Source of the DNA: Verrucomicrobiales bacterium
GTDB lineage: Bacteria; Verrucomicrobiota; Verrucomicrobiia; Limisphaerales; UBA1096
Reading direction: 5' to 3'
Assembly (NCBI GenBank): GCA_028817635.1
Contig: JAPPPH010000096.1
Coordinates: 1 to 7,751 of the forward strand
Length of the DNA stretch: 7,751 bases
Below the pieces are notes generated by a model. The model made no database searches and was not told the origin of the DNA. It worked only from the letters and a program-made list of their open reading frames with translations. Below are positions 5,301 through 7,751 of this stretch, piece after piece; position 1 is the first letter of the stretch; the number at the start of each line of letters is the position of its first letter. A program made the position numbers and the translations under genes.

Positions 5301-7751
5301 CGATCGTCTGGTGAAGCAGTTGGATTCCACCACTCGCCAGTCTGCGGGCAACCGGATTTTCAAAATACAGGCGGCGGATGCCAAGACGATCGCCGATATC
5401 ATCAACAAGACCTTCGTCACGAAGGATTACCGTGGGCGGGAACAACGACGCGTGAGCGTTGCCTCGGATGAAGCCAGCAACCTATTGATCGTTGCCGGTA
5501 AGCCGGAGGATCTACAGGCGGTTGGCATGATCGTCGAGCAGTTGGATGTCGGTAACCCGAATGTGGCCAAGGAGATCAAGGTAATCGAATTGCCGGACGA
5601 TGAAGGTGAGGAACTATCCAAGCTGGCGTCCCGCGTTTGGGGCGCGCAGATGCGTGGCGTGGAGGGAGTGAACAACGTGAGTTTCAACCACGAACCCAGC
5701 GGCAAACGGCTCATCATCGTTTCTCCTGCAGAGATGATGAAAAAGGCTGAGGCAGTGGTGAATGGTCTTCTGGTCGCGCCCGAGGCATCTGAGAGGGAGG
5801 TGGCCGTGGTCGATTTGGCCCAGGGCAGCGCGGCAACCCTCGTTCCGGTACTGACCAACGCGTACGCAGCCAAGGTCGAGGGGTTGCCCGGTTCACCGGC
5901 AACGATTTTGCCCGGGGCAACGGACAAGCAGGTCGTGGTGATGGGAACCTCGGTTCAAATTGCCGAGATCCGAAAAATGGTTTCTGAGTTGGAAGCGCCT
6001 CCCAGCACGCCGAAGGATCGTGTCTCGCGCGTTATCAAACTGGGAGACGCCGCCGAGGTGGAGCGGTTGCAGCCCTTGGTTGAACAGGTTTACTTGGATC
6101 GCTTCAAGGGAAGCGTTGAATTCCCGGCCGATGCACAAATCATAGCCGACCCCGCTGCCCTTTCACTGGTTGTGAGCGGTCGAAGCGAGCACGTGAAGGC
6201 AATCGAGGAAATCGTTTCCGAGTTGAGATTGAAAACCAAGCAGCCTCGCCCGCGCATCACCCGCATTTACGATCTTAAAAACGCGCAGGCGGCCACATTG
6301 GCGACTACGGTTACCCAGCTATACACGGAAAAACTGAAGGACCAACCGGGGGCCAATCCCGATCAGGTATTGGTGCTGCCGGATGCCACGTCAAATCGAC
6401 TGATCGTCATGGCCCCGGATGATGAGTTTGACACACTTGAAGACCTGATACAGCAGGTGGATCAAATCGGTCAACAAACGGCCGGAACACGAATCTTCAA
6501 GTTGCAGGCAAACGACCCGGCGCAGGTCGCGACGATCCTCTCGAGTGCCATCACCGGCATTAGCGCGGTGCCGGATCCGAAGAGCAACACTCTGGTGGTC
6601 TCCGGCGAACCGGAGGATTTGCAGGCGGCCTCGGTGATCATCGAGCAATTGGACAACCTGACCGACAAACCGGATCGAGCCGTGCAGGTTTTTACCATGG
6701 TAAACTCACCGGCAGACACGGCGGCGGTTCAAGCCAAGGAAGTTTATCTCGACCAGATGAAGGGCAAAACCGAATTGGGCGACGCAGATGCGATGGTCAT
6801 GGCCGATGCCGGAGGGAACCGCCTGATCGTCACGGCGAACATCCGACAACTGCCTTTGATTAAGGAGATCATAACCACGCTGGATGAGGCAACAGCCAGC
6901 GAAGATCGAGAGATGAAAGTGCTCACCCTCAAAAACGGTTCCGCTGCCTCGGTGATGAGCGTGATCGCCAACGTGTTGGCGACTGAGTTGGAGCGTACCG
7001 ATGCGGCACAAAAGTTAACCGTGACCGCCTCGGCGGACGACCGGTCGTTGGTGGTCTCAGGCCAAGCGCAGGACTTGGCCAAGGTGGTTGAGCTAGTTGC
7101 GACGCTGGATGCCCCGACGTTCACCGGGGAGGTTGAGGTACGATCCTACCGACTGCCGGAGGGGGACACGGACGACTTGGCTCAGGCGTTGAATAATATT
7201 TTCGAGAAACCAAGCGGCTTGGGCGGGGGAGGCATTCAGCCGAGGTTTGAGGCTGATGACGACACCCGGCATCTGCTGGTCGCAGCCACGGAGGATCAGT
7301 TTGTTCGTATCGAGAAGTTGATCGAAGATTTTCAAGCTGCCGCAGAGGTGACGCATGGTATCAAGACCTTCCGCTTGGCCAAGGGCAAGTCCGATGAGAT
7401 TGCCAAGGTCCTGCGGGAGATGCTGGGTGCCGAGGATTCGTCGTCGAGCAGTAGTAGTTATCGAAGTAGTAGTTACTACCGTTCACGCTATAGTCGAAGT
7501 TCCTCCTCACAACCAGCCAAGGCCAAGGTAACTTCCGCAGAAGCAATCAATGCTGTCATAGTGCAGGGCACACCATCGCAGTTGGCTACAGCGGAGGAAC
7601 TGGTGCAGACGCTCGAGAAGATGGAACGACCGGAGGCCTCGGTTATGGAGGTCGTTCATCTGGAAAAAGCAGAGGCTGCCTCTGTGGCGGACGCCGTCAA
7701 CCGAGCTCTTCAAGGAGGGGAGCGTACATATCGAAGTTCTTCCTCTCGAAG
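2305..7751 (+). CDS. Giant exported protein with 22 tandem secretin-N-type domains (3' end cut by window)
   Basis: The open frame gives 1815 complete codons plus two bases and has no stop before the window ends. Residues 1-23 form a Sec signal peptide (R5, core LLNCLLLIVLY) with likely cleavage after A21 or G23. Residues 25-60 are an acidic Pro/Ala/Glu linker. Residues 61-137 look like an STN/N0 domain (IRIQFEGVPYSDALQRFSQ, then LTFYDPQPYTYQEALDVL). From about 142 onward comes an array of secretin_N (N1-type, KH-like) domains, each with a beta1 strand, a helix (A..V..L...), the strand NRLIVTG and a helix ending QLD. The canonical secretin barrel domain is not reached. Secretins of type II/III secretion and type IV pili usually have only about three to five N-domains, so this array is far longer. 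The ATG is the only usable start, since an in-frame stop lies at 2266-2268, but no Shine-Dalgarno site is visible. It is probably periplasmic, as an extended scaffold or an oversized secretin entry channel (inference). It follows a flagellar unit but is separated by a probable terminator. Confidence 0.93.
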   Translation, partial: MNQIRLLNCLLLIVLYPLGQALGQDAEKEVPPTAPVEEAAPKTDANAGDKDPVGEAAEERNIRIQFEGVPYSDALQRFSQMANKPLIIESPVQGTLTFYDPQPYTYQEALDVLNVILSMKGVALVETGRYLQLSKLENIKKLPLKVIRGGDASGDVRPGQIVTVVVQLQHLDAAEVSAAASSLLSNAGSIAPMTQGKGLIITDRLESIKRVQNLLSEIDIGADAERVMKTHLLKHSSGLVVAELINKTFGKASAPKRLKYNDKTKRYDSFDPEPSTYVTAVYDEASRTMVLFGPTEQVDLASDLLLQFEVGDGRAGEVKIFLPSKVDADDLAEMIRDGVEGVAGKGEPSETAKLKARIIVDEKFNRIIATAPVSGQLELIENFVLQVDGSTAVGGSRTASASINVTRVYRIKTLDLDTVRSAVENATSEIYPSGETKPRLSISVDTTTRSLIVTGSPGDVGTAEAIVRQLEAGLKEPLAEPRTTSMLTLANHKVDRIYRNIESLVNERMNEVPFKEQPRPRLIPDRENNRVIVTANAGQHVIVADVVKSLDVLPATPERTMRFVNLEGADARKLKPLIERLFENDKPSEGPTPQVVEDTGGKRFVVLSTKAQHERILAFLQEYRDSSGLVIEREIRSISLPRREPGKFNEMVQSIQKLLDQRMQEANFSRMPRPLILPDEPGSRLVLTATEEQFEVIDQIVETVTATPTPAKREMRVVRLKDRNGLELAELAKRLFDNQVSPDGSRPQIFADKDGTRLVVVGTEAEFEQVEVFARDFNEGREDLGPHQFKFVEVPLGQADEVVKSIGKLYQDQLRDNPSRQANAATILADSENDRVIISGPQKEVGRVEGLVRMLGPAKGDTGGQKVTQVVRLNSANAQNMSGLIEKSFNTGPNRGKLNLLVDELSNSLILSGAERSVAAAEVVVRQLDTNNRQQPLELRILELRAGEAAKVGPLVEELFTALMKDRHGNNYKSRTTITVDENANRIIITGSKEEIDEIDRLVKQLDSTTRQSAGNRIFKIQAADAKTIADIINKTFVTKDYRGREQRRVSVASDEASNLLIVAGKPEDLQAVGMIVEQLDVGNPNVAKEIKVIELPDDEGEELSKLASRVWGAQMRGVEGVNNVSFNHEPSGKRLIIVSPAEMMKKAEAVVNGLLVAPEASEREVAVVDLAQGSAATLVPVLTNAYAAKVEGLPGSPATILPGATDKQVVVMGTSVQIAEIRKMVSELEAPPSTPKDRVSRVIKLGDAAEVERLQPLVEQVYLDRFKGSVEFPADAQIIADPAALSLVVSGRSEHVKAIEEIVSELRLKTKQPRPRITRIYDLKNAQAATLATTVTQLYTEKLKDQPGANPDQVLVLPDATSNRLIVMAPDDEFDTLEDLIQQVDQIGQQTAGTRIFKLQANDPAQVATILSSAITGISAVPDPKSNTLVVSGEPEDLQAASVIIEQLDNLTDKPDRAVQVFTMVNSPADTAAVQAKEVYLDQMKGKTELGDADAMVMADAGGNRLIVTANIRQLPLIKEIITTLDEATASEDREMKVLTLKNGSAASVMSVIANVLATELERTDAAQKLTVTASADDRSLVVSGQAQDLAKVVELVATLDAPTFTGEVEVRSYRLPEGDTDDLAQALNNIFEKPSGLGGGGIQPRFEADDDTRHLLVAATEDQFVRIEKLIEDFQAAAEVTHGIKTFRLAKGKSDEIAKVLREMLGAEDSSSSSSSYRSSSYYRSRYSRSSSSQPAKAKVTSAEAINAVIVQGTPSQLATAEELVQTLEKMERPEASVMEVVHLEKAEAASVADAVNRALQGGERTYRSSSSR
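2356..2377. repeat. 22-bp double palindrome, second identical copy in a signal peptide
   Basis: CTTGGCCAAG at 2356-2365 and 2368-2377 are joined by CG, identical to 53-74. The element is read in the same frame as in the lipoprotein gene, giving LGQALGQ at residues 18-24. Here it falls at the signal-peptide cleavage region, supplying the small residues (A21, G23) that signal peptidase I needs. Confidence 0.9.
2747..2755 (+). repeat. G9 homopolymer within the giant gene
   Basis: Nine consecutive G bases encode the end of R148 and G149-G150, between the N0-like domain and the first N1-type unit. Losing one G brings a TAG at 2786-2788 into frame, and gaining one brings a TGA at 2826-2828 into frame. 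A one-base slip either way would therefore end translation within 10-27 codons. Poly-G tracts of this length are slippage-prone, and are also a known sequencing-error site. Confidence 0.85.
4686..4703. repeat. 18-bp palindrome with CTTGGCCAAG core inside domain unit 9
   Basis: TCCGCTTGGCCAAGCGGA is a perfect 18-bp palindrome with the 10-bp core at 4690-4699. It is read as PLGQA (core at residues 796-799), in the same frame as the two signal-peptide copies. It lies at the beta1-to-helix junction of the ninth secretin-N unit. Confidence 0.9.
7074..7083. repeat. CTTGGCCAAG palindrome in domain unit 19
   Basis: A perfect copy of the 10-bp core is read here as DLAK, in a frame different from the LGQ-type copies. 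It lies in the last helix of unit 19 (QAQDLAKVVELV). A nearby GGCCAAGCGC at 7060-7069 resembles half of the 22-bp element. Confidence 0.75.
7374..7383. repeat. CTTGGCCAAG palindrome in domain unit 21
   Basis: A perfect 10-bp core preceded by CCG is read as RLAK. It sits after the beta1 strand of unit 21 (IKTFRLAKGKSDEIAKV), the same structural place as the 4690 copy in unit 9, though in a different frame. Confidence 0.75.
7438..7509 (+). other. Ser/Tyr/Arg-only low-complexity insert in domain unit 21
   Basis: Residues 1712-1735 consist of 16 Ser, 4 Tyr and 4 Arg and nothing else, inserted between the first helix of unit 21 and its following strand (AKVTSAEAINAVIVQG). Codons are mixed (TCG, AGC, AGT, TCC, TCA), so it is not a simple triplet expansion throughout, although AGT runs occur. 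A second, similar segment (TYRSSSSR) begins in unit 22 at the same place and is cut by the window end. Known secretin N3 domains can carry Gly/Ser-rich loops at the channel constriction, so a similar role near a channel is possible (inference). Confidence 0.85.

Larger units (their letters stand above)
2728..7751 (+). repeat. Tandem array of 21 complete and 1 partial secretin-N-type domains
   Basis: Each unit ends with a recognisable strand of the form N-R/S-L-I-V-x-G. By direct translation these strands begin at about residues 198, 289, 365, 449, 528, 602, 683, 756, 834, 907, 985, 1059, 1134, 1208, 1286, 1364, 1428, 1505, 1580, 1656 and 1749. The spacing is 64-93 residues with a mean near 78. 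A 22nd unit starts near residue 1769 and is cut by the window edge. Units are divergent at DNA level apart from a few related pairs, so this is an old protein-level repeat, not a recent DNA tandem duplication. Units 11-14 and 16-19 resemble each other in order. Confidence 0.9.

Noticed and set aside
53..7383. CTTGGCCAAG copies as a CRISPR array or as insertion-sequence ends
   Set aside because: Copies are irregularly spaced over kilobases with no spacer pattern, and no transposase gene or target duplication is visible.
2305..7751. Calling the giant gene gspD or pilQ
   Set aside because: No PF00263 barrel sequence is present in the window, the domain number far exceeds those families, and no neighbouring type II secretion or pilus genes are seen.

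Overview
This window most likely comes from a flagellated, Gram-negative, diderm bacterium. My best guess is the Planctomycetes-Verrucomicrobia-Chlamydiae (PVC) group, probably Verrucomicrobiota. That placement is an inference: it rests on very long secretin-N-domain proteins, a lipoprotein with a Cys lipobox, moderate G+C, and weak or absent Shine-Dalgarno sites before several genes. No rRNA or other marker gene is present to prove it.

Left part (11-2069, all + strand): a compact operon-like run of four genes. They are an unrecognised lipoprotein (11-832), a FlgM-like anti-sigma-28 factor (856-1143), the flagellin export chaperone FliS (1177-1686) and a small helical FlgN/FliT-like chaperone (1689-2069). 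Gaps are 23, 33 and 2 nt. A hairpin followed by a T-run (2095-2120) probably ends the unit. FlgM holds back late flagellar transcription, and FliS and FlgN/FliT-type proteins escort flagellin and hook-associated proteins, so this is a late-flagellar assembly module. The lipoprotein is probably part of the same envelope/flagellar programme.

Middle (2070-2304): a 235-nt gap holding the terminator, one copy of a palindromic repeat, a second bulged hairpin and no gene that I can support.

Right part (2305 to the end, + strand): a single open frame of 1815 complete codons that runs off the window. It has a signal peptide, an acidic Pro/Ala/Glu linker, one STN/N0-like domain and then 21 complete plus one cut-off secretin-N-type domains in tandem, about 78 residues apart. 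No secretin beta-barrel domain is reached. Ordinary secretins carry only a few such domains, so this giant periplasmic beads-on-a-string protein is the most remarkable object here.

Across the whole window the 10-bp palindrome CTTGGCCAAG occurs eight times (53, 65, 2127, 2356, 2368, 4690, 7074, 7374). Two places hold an identical 22-bp double palindrome, and each lies inside a signal peptide and is read in the same frame as LGQALGQ. A G9 homopolymer near the start of the giant gene, Ser/Tyr/Arg-only inserts near its visible end, a higher-order five-domain duplication and a local low-G+C segment are further oddities.
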